Source of the DNA: a virus
Virus record (IMG/VR): IMGVR_UViG_3300045282_000074
Location: 1-38,256 of that record
Reading direction: 5' to 3' (one strand)
DNA: 38,256 nucleotides
In this document: positions 7,233-15,659 of the stretch, piece after piece
How positions within the stretch are numbered: the stretch's first letter is position 1
Layout of the letters: each line of letters starts with the position of its first letter
Program-made: the position numbers and the translations under genes
The notes under the pieces: generated by a model
What the model was told of the DNA's origin: nothing
Seen by the model: the letters and a program-made list of their open reading frames with translations, nothing else
The model's database searches: none

Positions 7233-7664
7233 TTATTTCGACTTGGGATACTCCTTCAAGACCCTGTAATGCACCGTACATATGTCACCACATCCCAGCG
7301 CAGACTTGAGCAACGGGTTGAGATCGAATTCGCGGCCGGAGATAAACGGCCCTCGATCCTGCACAATAGCTGTTACGCAACGTGCTTTGCACATCCGGAT
7401 TGGCTGTCCGCAAGGTAATGTCTTGTGTGCCACTCCGTACCACGCATGGATACCACAGGCTGTAGCTCCGGCGTCGTAATACCAGGATGCGACCGCCTGA
7501 GGCATTGACGCGATCTCCTTGTGACGGAGATAGCGGTTGTGGCGTTTGGCCTTCGCTACGGCATGAGCTTTGCATTTGGCGTCGCATGTGGACGCTTTGG
7601 TATTGCCAGCGATGAATACGACGATCGCTGCACTGATCAGGAATAGCAGGGCCAGTCTAATCAC
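7233..7664 (-). CDS. Secreted RlpA-like double-psi barrel protein
   Basis: With the GTG at 7664 (AAGGAG eight bases upstream, overlapping the previous stop as GTGATTAG) the protein is 143 residues. It begins with a signal or anchor sequence (IRLALLFLISAAIVVFIAG) ending in an AxA-like site. The mature part contains ASWYYDAG, then C-G-I-H, TLPCGQPIRMC, and VQDRGPFISGREFDLNP. These are the blocks of the RlpA-like double-psi barrel, including the conserved aspartate and the D-L-N motif. Six or more cysteines suggest disulphide bonds. RlpA proteins act on peptidoglycan as lytic transglycosylases or bind it. As no standard endolysin is visible here, a role in lysis or in remodelling the cell wall is possible. 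The catalytic aspartate (VQDRGP) appears to be kept. Confidence 0.75.
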   Translation of the reverse strand: MIRLALLFLISAAIVVFIAGNTKASTCDAKCKAHAVAKAKRHNRYLRHKEIASMPQAVASWYYDAGATACGIHAWYGVAHKTLPCGQPIRMCKARCVTAIVQDRGPFISGREFDLNPLLKSALGCGDICTVHYRVLKEYPKSK

Positions 7665-8052
7665 CTTCGCAACTCCTTCGGAAGACATTGAGCTCGGGGT
7701 CGTAGACGTACCAGCAGATGTGCTCCTCCGCGAATGTATGCGCTGTGAAGTTGACTTCCACCGAGGTCATCTTGCCGCAATGCTCGCACACCCCTCCGTC
7801 CATGATCTGCTCGAGGAGCCGAACGCATGCGCCCAATGGACTGAGCGCAGCTGCAGCTTCGTAACGAGGCTCACCGCCCTCGGCAACAGGCCTCCCGTCC
7901 TTCCAGAGCCACTCACCGACGGCCAGCCATACGATCGGCTGCTCATCGTCTGAGAAACGGATCTGGAATGATCGAGCTCCGGTTCGCCTGACCATGTCCA
8001 TGGTGGCTATGAATCGTGGATCCTCGGCATTCATCGGATCAAATTCGGTCAT
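7657..8052 (-). CDS. 131-residue hypothetical protein with Cys pair
   Basis: Starts at ATG 8052, overlapping the preceding stop (ATGA), with GGGAG upstream. The N-terminal two thirds look like a small alpha/beta domain (FQIRFSDDEQPIVWLAVGEW). CEHCGK at about residue 89, with later histidines (TAHTFAEEHICWY), may form a zinc-binding site. No family is recognised with confidence. It sits in the coupled operon ahead of the RlpA-like gene. Confidence 0.6.
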   Translation of the reverse strand: MTEFDPMNAEDPRFIATMDMVRRTGARSFQIRFSDDEQPIVWLAVGEWLWKDGRPVAEGGEPRYEAAAALSPLGACVRLLEQIMDGGVCEHCGKMTSVEVNFTAHTFAEEHICWYVYDPELNVFRRSCEGD

Positions 8053-8264
8053 CCCTGTGGTCTCCCTCGTTTGTCCTCGTAATCCCCTCGGGGCAAAGCC
8101 GCCTCGGCGACGGCTAGAGCCTCTCTGAGAAGTTGTACAGTCTTCTCGGGGTCGCCTCGGAACACGATGTAAATGCCCAGATTGCTCAAAGACCCGAGTG
8201 AGATTCGCACATCCGCAAGCCTATCCTGAGGCTCACGTGTAATAGATACATATCGTTGGATCAA
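8049..8264 (-). CDS. 71-residue hypothetical protein, TTG start
   Basis: TTG at 8264 follows GAAGGAGA by five bases; no ATG is available in frame, so this rare start is well supported. The product is soluble, with beta strands (VRISLGSLSNLGIYIVFRG) and a helix (TVQLLREALAVAEAAL), giving a compact alpha/beta domain. It is the first gene of the overlapping operon that continues to 6417. Function not recognised. Confidence 0.65.
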   Translation of the reverse strand: MIQRYVSITREPQDRLADVRISLGSLSNLGIYIVFRGDPEKTVQLLREALAVAEAALPRGDYEDKRGRPQG

Positions 8265-8368
8265 TTAACTCTCCTTCGAGTACTTAGGGTAAGGAATGGC
8301 GCAGCAGCCCTGACAGATACTTGCCTATCCAGGCCATTCCCCCTTCTCGGCTGCTCGACCCCAAGTGG
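8265..8368 (-). other. Spacer with 8-bp inverted repeat and possible broken mini-ORF
   Basis: GGAATGGC and GCCATTCC form an 8-bp stem around a loop of about 32 bases. An ATG directly behind AAGGGGGA opens a 17-residue frame (MAWIGKY...). In the +1 frame, the following bases encode CQGCCAIPYPKYSKES before a TAA, which looks like real protein sequence. The two together resemble a small cysteine-rich phage protein with a frameshift. I do not call it a gene. Confidence 0.3.
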
Positions 8369-8719
8369 TTACACTACGGATTTGAACTCAGGCTGCGGCT
8401 TGATCTGGGGCACCACAAGGTCGAAATTTGCCTGAAACGCTTTCGTCGTGTAGACCTTGTAGCCGCGCTCTGTGTACAGAATCCAGTCCCCTACGAACGC
8501 CTTCGTCTGGCGGGGGTTCTTCGGGTTGTGAACTCGGACGTGGATGTACTGCTTGTTGGGAACGATGTCTGCCGACTTGTCGACAGGGGTCTCGTCAATG
8601 TTCCCGATCTCCCCGAAGCACCATCGTGCGATCTCGAGGAAGTTCTGCTCAGTTACCTGGACCGCGTCCACGTATAGCGGTTTGCGCACGTACTTGGCAG
8701 TAATGTTGGTACTGTCCAT
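8369..8719 (-). CDS. Conserved 116-residue phage protein (GDW motif)
   Basis: A basic and aromatic protein with the layout of the small phage proteins that carry a PGDYG/PGDW-type motif: an N-terminal YVRKPLYVDAVQVTEQN, a middle domain, then VGDWILYTERGYKVYTTKAF near residues 76-95. Their function is not known. It starts at ATG 8719; the ribosome site is weak (GATGGGC). It lies downstream of the 30-residue membrane protein, separated by about 25 bases, and upstream of a spacer. Confidence 0.65.
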   Translation of the reverse strand: MDSTNITAKYVRKPLYVDAVQVTEQNFLEIARWCFGEIGNIDETPVDKSADIVPNKQYIHVRVHNPKNPRQTKAFVGDWILYTERGYKVYTTKAFQANFDLVVPQIKPQPEFKSVV

Positions 8720-8743
8720 ATCAGCCCATCTTTATTTGGTTGT

Positions 8744-8836
8744 TTATTCGTCTCGATTACTATTTGACACACCCAAGACATAACCCAGAACAATGCTAAT
8801 CAGCACTATGACTGCGGTGGTGATTATCTGCGCCAT
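8744..8836 (-). CDS. 30-residue membrane peptide
   Basis: A very short frame with ATG at 8836, GGGAAGGGAG about ten bases upstream and TAA at 8744. Residues 4-25 (IITTAVIVLISIVLGYVLGV) form a single hydrophobic helix followed by a polar tail. It overlaps the end of the zinc-finger gene by 41 bases in another frame. A ribosome site and a clean transmembrane helix favour a real gene, but its length leaves doubt. Confidence 0.5.
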   Translation of the reverse strand: MAQIITTAVIVLISIVLGYVLGVSNSNRDE

Positions 8837-8951
8837 TCTTAATTTCTCCCTTCCCATCACAGTCCGGACATTTCTGAGTCAGCGGGAATAGTTTAATCGA
8901 TGGCAGCTTGTAGGTGATAGACCCCTTTCCATTACATCTTGGACAGATCAT
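8796..8951 (-). CDS. 51-residue DnaJ-type zinc finger protein
   Basis: Contains two CxxCxGxG motifs (CPRCNGKG at residues 3-10 and CPDCDGKG at residues 30-37), the zinc-binding repeat of the DnaJ cysteine-rich domain, with 19 residues between them. ATG at 8951 overlaps the stop of the SSB-like gene (ATGA). Stand-alone fingers of this type are frequent among small phage proteins and may bind unfolded protein or nucleic acid. The J domain is absent. Confidence 0.75.
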   Translation of the reverse strand: MICPRCNGKGSITYKLPSIKLFPLTQKCPDCDGKGEIKNGADNHHRSHSAD

Positions 8952-9424
8952 CTCGAGGCTTGCTCGTCCAGCTCGGCGTACTTCCGCTCCAGCGCGTCTT
9001 CCTCGATCGTGACGTAGATGCTCTGCAGGTACGCCTTGATCCCGGTCTTGCCGTTGACCGTCCACTCGTAAGGGCGCACGATCAGGTCGACATTCTGGAT
9101 GTCAGCCCAATCCAGCATCTCTACCTGATCCTCTTGGAGGTTCGTACGCCCTCTGGAGGTTATGAGCACAATGCGCGGCGGCCGTCCCTTGAAATTGACG
9201 GATACCTGTAGGTACGCCTGTGGCACTTCGTCTTCGTCTTCTTCGCGTGGCTTGAGCCACTTGACGTTCCAGTTGTCTTCTGCCATCGCATTAGCAACTG
9301 TATCGTCAAGAAGCACAGCGAAGTTCCTGTCGCCTTCACGATTGTACTGTCCCTCCTTTCCGGCAAAGTTGCGGAAGATGATCCGGACACCTTCCATCAG
9401 AACGGTATTGTCATTTGGTGGCAT
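8948..9424 (-). CDS. Probable phage single-stranded DNA-binding protein
   Basis: The 158-residue protein opens with GVRIIFRNFAGKEG and QYNREGDRNFAVLLDD, then has VKWLKPREEDEDE and an aromatic segment RPYEWTVNGKTGIKAYLQSIY. I associate this pattern with phage ssDNA-binding-like proteins with an OB-like fold. The C-terminus is acidic, as in many SSB proteins. The start (ATG 9424, GAGGAG upstream) overlaps the end of the helicase-primase-polymerase gene by 14 bases, so the two are translated together. This fits a role in coating the template strand. The assignment rests on resemblance and context, not on a catalytic motif. Confidence 0.6.
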   Translation of the reverse strand: MPPNDNTVLMEGVRIIFRNFAGKEGQYNREGDRNFAVLLDDTVANAMAEDNWNVKWLKPREEDEDEVPQAYLQVSVNFKGRPPRIVLITSRGRTNLQEDQVEMLDWADIQNVDLIVRPYEWTVNGKTGIKAYLQSIYVTIEEDALERKYAELDEQASR

Positions 9425-12400
9425 AGCTCACAAACTCCTCGAATGATCCAAATTGCTCAATAGCTTGTACTGCTTCGTCTTTCAGTTTCTCGAAATAGGA
9501 CATGTCCACTTCAAGGTCTTTGATGCCTTTCGCAATCTCTGCGTCCATCCATCGGTAGCCCTTGGTTCCCGCTACGGCGTAATATCGGTCCTCTTTGACG
9601 CGGTAGAGCGTGCCGCCGCCAGCAACCACAGGTACAAAGCGGCCAGTACGACCAAGATGACGCATATCGAGATGAGACAGAGCTTCAGAATCGTCGGCAT
9701 TCCGCTCCTTGCTATCGAGGTACATGGTTCCCTGAACCACACTACGACTCTCGCATAGGTCATCGAATTCGATGTCTTCCCCGGAGAAAAGTGTCTTGAA
9801 GACATAGGGATGTTGGAACTGGGATCCCACAGCCGTCCATTCATCACCTGTTCGGGCAATGTAGACGGCATCGTTGACCAGACAGAATTTGTCATACGTC
9901 GTTTCATGTTCTAACTCGTATCCATAGAATGAGCCAAACGTCTTCACGGCGCCGATCACATCCGCAGACGCACCCGGGATCTTTACCGAATCCGTCTTGA
10001 TGTGAACTACTCTCTCGCCCAGGTTCAGAATCTCCTCTTGCAAGTCGATCATGAACAAGGCGCCACGCTTGGCTACAATGTTGTCAATATTACGAATGTC
10101 TCTGAACGGATTGTCGAACTTCGCCGAGGTCAGGCCGTAGACGATGTTCAGCGCAATTCTGAGAGCGAACGCCAGCTGACTTCCGTGATTGCTCACTTGG
10201 TGCTCTTCCGCACCCTCGAGGAACGGCGCCAGCCTTCCGTCGAACAGTGCTCGAGCCTTGTCGTAGCTCTGTCGCTTGATCGCTATCCGGGCCTTCGTGA
10301 GCTCGGCGTACTTCTCCGTGAACTTCCCGAACAGGTTGAGCTTGATGATGCTGACCGGATGCATCGACGCCACGTCGAGAACCGCCACGTCCTCGTATAT
10401 ACCGGGCTCCGCGTAGACGTATCCGCCCTCTCCCGGATCGATACCCTTGTACGAGCTCTTACCCAGCTCGAACTTGTATCCGGGGAACTCCTCACTCAGG
10501 TCCGTGTACTGGAAGAACTTCTGTGGATGCTTCTCGTTCCCGAAGATGATCTGTGCTGTGTGACGCTGTGTGGTGTCGTTGACCGTCAACCCACTGAGCT
10601 CGGCCAGGATCTGACGCGCAACGAAATCCTCAGAGCGAGCCTCGAATACCGCCTCGGTCGCCTTGACGTCATTCACGCAGTACTCGACCACTCGAGCCCA
10701 GTCCTTCTCGTCGACCGGCTCATCCCACGGAATGTCTAATTCCATGTGGGTCAGTCCCAGATCGATCTCGAATTTCTTGAGACCTTGTCTGAGAGTGCTG
10801 AAGTCCCAGATATCCGCATACGAGAGATTGTAGGCAGCTGCGAAGGGCGCATTACGGTTTGTACCCTCTATGAGTTTCTCTGACAATCTGTAGAGCTTCT
10901 GATTGTCGTGACCTAGCGACGCAGCATAAAGAATGTGATTATCGTAGCGGCGATTGTAGAAACCGACGAGCTTCAGCTTGAATAGCTCGGCAACCTCGTG
11001 AGGCTCCGGATTGATCATCCGGACTACCGTGTCGTCACCTCTGAACTTCCAGCAGACGACGAACAGGTTCTTGTAGACCTCGACGTCGAATATCGCTATC
11101 CGATCGTCGGCGACCTCCACGCCCTGATCAGAATCCATCTCGGACTCCGACTGCCACTTCATCGTCTGCACCGTCTTCAGCGAGACTCCGGCCTGGTGCG
11201 TACTGTTGTTGGCGAACGCAATGATCCGCGGCCGCATGTCGATGACGTCGTATTTCAGCTCAGACTCGAACGCGTCCTCGAGGATCTTGGCTATGAAATC
11301 CACAGACGGCTTGGTCCCCGGGTGAATCTCTTTCCGGAGATTGCGCTCTATCAGATCTCGCAGGCCCTTCTCCGTGGTGATTGTCTTGGCCTTGAGCATC
11401 TTCTCCTTCTTCTGTTTCAGGGGAAGTCCGCTACTTATCGGCGCCACGGGCACAGCGTTGCATTTCCGTAGCCGCCTGCGTAGCGAGGCGTCACCTGTGT
11501 ATACCTTTACCTCAATGCCTTCGGAATATACGAGTGCCAGCTGGGTTATGTCACCCTCGTAATCGTAATGGAGGTGGACGCCTTTCCCAGACTGGCTGAG
11601 CTCTGCATACGTCGCAGGCCATCTACTGGCTGCATCAAGATTCCGCTCAAGGGCCTTGGTTCCGTTCAGGTCCTTCAGATCAAAATCAATAACTATATGG
11701 TGTGTAGGTACCTTTAGGAAATGGACTTTCGAGGTGTCAATATCTGCCAGATTCGTCTTGACATTCGCCCACTTCAGCTCGGGCGTTCCCTCTTTGTTAC
11801 CGTACTGTGCCGGTTGCTCAGCAAACAGATCATCGAGCAGAGAGACACTTTCTTCCATAACGAGAGAGAAGGACACAGGGTCGTCCTCTGACTTGGGGAC
11901 CTTGAACTTGTCTGCGCTGAACCCGGTGTACAGGCTCCGCACACGATCGCCATCTATCTCACCTCGATCCTTGAACTCATCGAAGTAGTTACGTAGCTCT
12001 TCTCGCATCTTGTATTGAGGCAATGGTCGCTCGATCCCACTCTCCGCACAGAACTCCTTGTACAGCCCATACGCCTGCTTCAAGGTCGTGTAATCCTGCA
12101 ACTTGAACAGGTCGAAATGAGCTTCGATGAAATTGAAGAAGACGTCGGTCTGCAACATCATCTCCATCGGGCGATAGCCATTATAGTAATTCTTACCCAT
12201 CTCCAGATACACCTCGAGGCAGTGCTGGGCGATAGCTCCCAGCTCGAACTCGATCTGGCTCATGAGTGTGTTATAATGTCTAACCGGAATATGGACACCT
12301 GTGGGGTGTACATCTATCAACCGGCGAATGATTCCGGATTTGGCGTCTGAGATCTTCACCGGCTGGTTGGAACCGATGAAAAGAAAAGCATCTGCCCTAG

Positions 12401-13193
12401 ATGTGTAGCTCGGCTTGTACTTCTCATTCATCATCATCTGCTCATGCGCGATGATCGAATTCAGCCGTGTGTTGTCCTCAAGCTTCGACAAGTCGCCGTC
12501 ATGCTGGATGGCGACCAGAGGGTTATGCTTGAACGCCTCGGTGGCAAAGGCGCTGTTGGCATTTCCCAGCGCTCGGCCATCGAATGAGGTCGTATACCCT
12601 TCGAACAGCTTCTCGATTATGTTCAGAATCGTTGACTTACCAGTTCCTGCTGGCCCATAGAAGACCAGAAACTTCTGAATCTTCGGGGAGTCACCTGCCA
12701 CGATCGAGCCAATGGCCCATTCGATCTTGGCCCGTTCCTCCACAGAATACAACGTACCGACAAGTTCATCCCAAGCTGGGGCTTCGCCGTTCTCCAGTGA
12801 ATAAGAGAGTTTACGACTTGCGTAATCCTTCTTCTGGACTTCGGCATTTGCAAATATGAGCTTGGAATCCAACGGGTGACTGCTGTCACTGATATTCGCC
12901 AGGAACTTCTTGAACATCGTCCACGTGTTCGTATTGAACGAGCTCAGGTATTTCACCGTATAGCGAATCCCGGTTTCTTCGTACAGTCTATCTGCTTCAC
13001 GCTGCAGATCATCGTCTACCAGTCGCTGGACATCGTATTCATCACGAGACCAAAGGCCGAGTTCTTCATCCCATATGGCATAGAAGCCCCGACCTTGTAC
13101 CATCAGATCCTGAGAGCGTCCGACAACAAAGTCTGGATATAGCTCCATCTCTTTGTTTTTCGTCTCCCGGGTGAGGATCTGATAGAAGTCCAT
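9411..13193 (-). CDS. Helicase-primase-polymerase fusion (SF3 helicase, AEP-like primase, family B DNA polymerase)
   Basis: One uninterrupted 1260-residue frame starting at ATG 13193 behind AAAGGGGG. Residues 150-340 form an SF3/D5-like AAA+ helicase: Walker A GPAGTGKST (180-188), Walker B VAIQHDGD (227-234), sensor LFIGSNQP (271-278) and paired arginines 290-291. Residues 490-595 resemble an archaeo-eukaryotic primase core: IDFDLKD (502-508), SGKGVHLHY (535-543) and VKVYTGD (562-568). Residues 695-860 are a 3'-5' exonuclease with FDVE (702-705), GFYNRRYD (744-751) and YCVND (838-842). Residues 930-1100 carry family B polymerase motifs A (DVASMHPVSII), B (ALRIALNIVYG) and C (KTDS, 1066-1069). 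It should unwind, prime and copy phage DNA alone. Tail residues 1140-1260 are unassigned. Confidence 0.88.
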   Translation of the reverse strand: MDFYQILTRETKNKEMELYPDFVVGRSQDLMVQGRGFYAIWDEELGLWSRDEYDVQRLVDDDLQREADRLYEETGIRYTVKYLSSFNTNTWTMFKKFLANISDSSHPLDSKLIFANAEVQKKDYASRKLSYSLENGEAPAWDELVGTLYSVEERAKIEWAIGSIVAGDSPKIQKFLVFYGPAGTGKSTILNIIEKLFEGYTTSFDGRALGNANSAFATEAFKHNPLVAIQHDGDLSKLEDNTRLNSIIAHEQMMMNEKYKPSYTSRADAFLFIGSNQPVKISDAKSGIIRRLIDVHPTGVHIPVRHYNTLMSQIEFELGAIAQHCLEVYLEMGKNYYNGYRPMEMMLQTDVFFNFIEAHFDLFKLQDYTTLKQAYGLYKEFCAESGIERPLPQYKMREELRNYFDEFKDRGEIDGDRVRSLYTGFSADKFKVPKSEDDPVSFSLVMEESVSLLDDLFAEQPAQYGNKEGTPELKWANVKTNLADIDTSKVHFLKVPTHHIVIDFDLKDLNGTKALERNLDAASRWPATYAELSQSGKGVHLHYDYEGDITQLALVYSEGIEVKVYTGDASLRRRLRKCNAVPVAPISSGLPLKQKKEKMLKAKTITTEKGLRDLIERNLRKEIHPGTKPSVDFIAKILEDAFESELKYDVIDMRPRIIAFANNSTHQAGVSLKTVQTMKWQSESEMDSDQGVEVADDRIAIFDVEVYKNLFVVCWKFRGDDTVVRMINPEPHEVAELFKLKLVGFYNRRYDNHILYAASLGHDNQKLYRLSEKLIEGTNRNAPFAAAYNLSYADIWDFSTLRQGLKKFEIDLGLTHMELDIPWDEPVDEKDWARVVEYCVNDVKATEAVFEARSEDFVARQILAELSGLTVNDTTQRHTAQIIFGNEKHPQKFFQYTDLSEEFPGYKFELGKSSYKGIDPGEGGYVYAEPGIYEDVAVLDVASMHPVSIIKLNLFGKFTEKYAELTKARIAIKRQSYDKARALFDGRLAPFLEGAEEHQVSNHGSQLAFALRIALNIVYGLTSAKFDNPFRDIRNIDNIVAKRGALFMIDLQEEILNLGERVVHIKTDSVKIPGASADVIGAVKTFGSFYGYELEHETTYDKFCLVNDAVYIARTGDEWTAVGSQFQHPYVFKTLFSGEDIEFDDLCESRSVVQGTMYLDSKERNADDSEALSHLDMRHLGRTGRFVPVVAGGGTLYRVKEDRYYAVAGTKGYRWMDAEIAKGIKDLEVDMSYFEKLKDEAVQAIEQFGSFEEFVSYATK

Positions 13194-13207
13194 GGAAACC
13201 CCCTTTG

Positions 13208-13729
13208 CTAATGCTCCGGAAGCTCATTTATGTACGCACTCATTTGATACCAAAGCTCGACTTTGGTCTGATCCTCCTCTGTCCACGCCAGTGGGAAGAA
13301 ACCCCCAACCCCGTCTCGATCGTATGTTCTCCAGACGAGGGTTTCCAGTAGCTCTTCGATAAGCCCAGCTTGTCGTTTTGTTATCGGATCGTGCATATGA
13401 TGCAGATCCAGATTCTTTATGAGCTGCCAAGCCCATACTTCTGCTTTTCCCTCGGCGGCAAACTCCATCCGCCGGGAGAGGCTCACAATCACCTCAAGGA
13501 TTGAGACCCCTTGTTGAAGTGAATTGCGAGCCCCTCCCAGGAATTCCAACCGGAGTGCATGACTGTCCCCGACACGATTGTCATCGTTCGGGATGATCCA
13601 GACAAACTCCTTTGCGTGAAGCATCTCGAGCAGGTCGGTGTATCGCTTGATACCTTGCCTGCTTTCCCCTTCTACGCGGACTTGCGATCTGAGCCACTCG
13701 AAATATTCCCTTTCGAGTGTCTTAGTCAT
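13208..13729 (-). CDS. 173-residue hypothetical protein upstream of the replication gene
   Basis: A soluble, helical protein starting at ATG 13729 and ending 15 bases before the replication polyprotein, so it is likely co-transcribed. Segments YFEWLRSQV, WIIPNDDNRVGDSHALRLEF and a long helical C-terminal half are visible. I recognise no family. NDDNRVGD may be a functional loop, as it is the most polar and conserved-looking part. Its position suggests a helper or regulator of replication, but that is only inferred. Confidence 0.65.
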   Translation of the reverse strand: MTKTLEREYFEWLRSQVRVEGESRQGIKRYTDLLEMLHAKEFVWIIPNDDNRVGDSHALRLEFLGGARNSLQQGVSILEVIVSLSRRMEFAAEGKAEVWAWQLIKNLDLHHMHDPITKRQAGLIEELLETLVWRTYDRDGVGGFFPLAWTEEDQTKVELWYQMSAYINELPEH

Positions 13730-14531
13730 CGTCGAAGCCGCGCTTCCGTCGGGACTTTCTCGACTCGGAGTGCTCGACGAAACCGTGCACCTCTTCGGCG
13801 TAACTCGCCTGGGTACGGTTGATCTCCATGTCGAGCTTCAGCTCGTCGTTGCGAACGTAGACGCAGTGAATATCGTTCGAGCCGTGCCCGAAACGCCGGA
13901 GGTTGTGTGCCCCGACGATCAGGTCCACTGGATCGACCACAGCATCACGAGAGTCCGTCAGGACATCGTCGGCCTCGTAGTACGTGTAGTTGGTCTGCTC
14001 ATACTCGAGCTCGTTGTCGTTGAACTCGTCGACGTGGATGACGTACGGCTTCTCCTTCGTACGCCCCTCGAGCTCCGTCTTGTAGTCCCACACGATCTCC
14101 GGATGCTGCTCCTCGAATATGTTCTGGTTGATCGCAGCGCGCTCCCGCTTGGCTCCCTCGATCAGCTCGTCTGCGGTCGGCTTGGCACCCATAGCCGGGT
14201 CGTAGCCGAGCTCCTCGACCACCTCGGCGATCGGAGGCTTCTCCTCGATGGCCGTATCCGTTGTCAGCCCGTCCAGCGTCTCCTTCGCCCGCCTCCGGTA
14301 GGCTTCCCGGATCTTGTCGATCTCCTCCTCGGCGTACTCGGCGATCTCCCTCGACACCTTCTTCTTCAGTGCGAAGAATCCGAGACCGATGCCAGCCGTG
14401 GCTCCGACGACGAATCCTGCGGCGAAGAAGTTGATCTCGCGGACACTCACCCGGCGAGTGACCTCAGCCACCTCCTCGAGGTTCTCAGCCACTTCCTCGA
14501 TGACCTGCTCGGTCAGCTCCCCTTTTGCCAT
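13722..14531 (-). CDS. 269-residue single-pass membrane protein
   Basis: Starts at ATG 14531 with GAGAGGAA upstream, 19 bases inside the previous gene. An N-terminal acidic helix (about 1-30) is followed by one membrane segment at about residues 31-54 (INFFAAGFVVGATAGIGLGFFAL) and then a long charged cytoplasmic region rich in glutamate and tyrosine, which ends in KSRRKRGFDDD. It overlaps the paralogous membrane protein gene upstream. No catalytic motif is visible. The arrangement suggests a membrane-tethered scaffold, possibly for replication on the inner membrane, but this is speculation. Confidence 0.7.
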   Translation of the reverse strand: MAKGELTEQVIEEVAENLEEVAEVTRRVSVREINFFAAGFVVGATAGIGLGFFALKKKVSREIAEYAEEEIDKIREAYRRRAKETLDGLTTDTAIEEKPPIAEVVEELGYDPAMGAKPTADELIEGAKRERAAINQNIFEEQHPEIVWDYKTELEGRTKEKPYVIHVDEFNDNELEYEQTNYTYYEADDVLTDSRDAVVDPVDLIVGAHNLRRFGHGSNDIHCVYVRNDELKLDMEINRTQASYAEEVHGFVEHSESRKSRRKRGFDDD

Positions 14532-15433
14532 GAAAGTTCCTCTCTATTCCGATCGATCTTATCGAAAATCACACCGTCGACATTGAAGTCGAGCAGGATT
14601 GAACCCTCTCGGCCATTCACGAAATCGATGGCGGCGTCATTATCGTCAAAAATCCCGAAGTTGACGTAGTTGTCCGTATCCCCATGCCTGCTGAGAATCC
14701 ATCCGATCACGGCTCCAGCCTGCGACCGCTCGATTCCGAGCATGTCGTAGACCTCATTCAGGAACACATGACCACGCGACCTGAGCAGATCATTCGCGTA
14801 GTTCTGCTGGCACTTCAGGAATATCAGGTTGTACTCAGGCTCCTTCGACCATGATGGCGAGAACTGGTCGAAGAACCTCGCATAGATCGAAGCCCCTTCG
14901 GGCCCGACCCGCTTGATCGTGGTCTTCTTCTTGGTCTCCGGATCCACGATCTCGACGATCTCGGTCCCGTAACGGAACTCGCGATCCTCTTCCTCGCCGT
15001 ACTTCTCGACCACTCGCTTGCGGTAATCGCTGAACCCCTTCTCAAGGGCTGCGTACGCAGCGGTCAGAGCAGCATTTCGCTGGCTCAGCATGTTGTGCGA
15101 TCGAGTCAGGGCTGCGATCGAAGCCGTACCCAGAATGACCGCCGGGGCATAAAGCCTGGCGACCTTGACGGCGTTCTGGACGTAGATCAGCGAAATATCC
15201 TTCTGCCGATCCTTCTCGCTGTAGTCATCGTCTTCGAGCCTCTTGGCGATGTTGAGATCGCGCTGAGCCTGCTCCAGCACATCCTCCAGCTTGAGCGTCG
15301 CACGACAAGCGAGCACGGTACTACCGACGACACCAACGACACCTGCCCCGAACAAAATGGTAGGGGCGTGAGCCTGGGTCGCCAAGCTTTGACGAGCGAT
15401 CATCCTTCCGATCGCTTCAGGAACGAGGTTCAT
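14513..15433 (-). CDS. 306-residue membrane protein, paralogue of 17210-17965
   Basis: Two hydrophobic segments, APTILFGAGVVGVVGSTVLA (about residues 22-41) and YAPAVILGTASIAALT (about 114-129), are each followed by charged helices. The second is followed by the string FSDYRKRVVEKYG. The C-terminal domain is soluble. The protein at 17210-17965 has the same plan and similar strings in both membrane regions, so the two are paralogues. From memory such proteins recur in actinobacterial phages without assigned function (a DUF6353-like family). ATG at 15433 has AAGGAGG upstream and overlaps the preceding stop. The membrane location is strongly supported; the role is not known. Confidence 0.75.
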   Translation of the reverse strand: MNLVPEAIGRMIARQSLATQAHAPTILFGAGVVGVVGSTVLACRATLKLEDVLEQAQRDLNIAKRLEDDDYSEKDRQKDISLIYVQNAVKVARLYAPAVILGTASIAALTRSHNMLSQRNAALTAAYAALEKGFSDYRKRVVEKYGEEEDREFRYGTEIVEIVDPETKKKTTIKRVGPEGASIYARFFDQFSPSWSKEPEYNLIFLKCQQNYANDLLRSRGHVFLNEVYDMLGIERSQAGAVIGWILSRHGDTDNYVNFGIFDDNDAAIDFVNGREGSILLDFNVDGVIFDKIDRNREELSWQKGS

Positions 15434-15657
15434 TCGGCCTCCTTAAATAATGGCTGTTGTTCAGCCATACGATATGCTTGTTCTACGGCAGCCTTCAGCT
15501 GCTGACAGAGCTCGTCTGCTGCTTGTGCCGTAAGAACGATGAATTCGTCGACGCTTTTGTAGTCGGGGCCTAGGATCAGGTCGACGTGACCTGGATACTT
15601 AACCTCGAAGGAAATAGCGGTCGGTAAGCCTTTCGACGTAACGATTGAGTTGTTCAC
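15430..15657 (-). CDS. 75-residue hypothetical protein, GTG start
   Basis: GTG at 15657 follows the stop of the preceding gene by two bases with only a weak ribosome site, so it probably relies on re-initiation. The product is a small alpha/beta domain with strands (AISFEVKYPGHVDLILG) and two helices (VLTAQAADELCQQLKAAVEQAYR), without membrane segments. It overlaps the next membrane protein gene by four bases. The fold outline resembles small phage proteins of unknown role. Confidence 0.6.
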   Translation of the reverse strand: MNNSIVTSKGLPTAISFEVKYPGHVDLILGPDYKSVDEFIVLTAQAADELCQQLKAAVEQAYRMAEQQPLFKEAE

Positions 15658-15659
15658 GC

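Noticed and set aside
10002-10739. 245-residue plus-strand frame opposite the polymerase gene
   Set aside because: It lies fully inside the replication fusion gene, which shows conserved motifs across the same bases.
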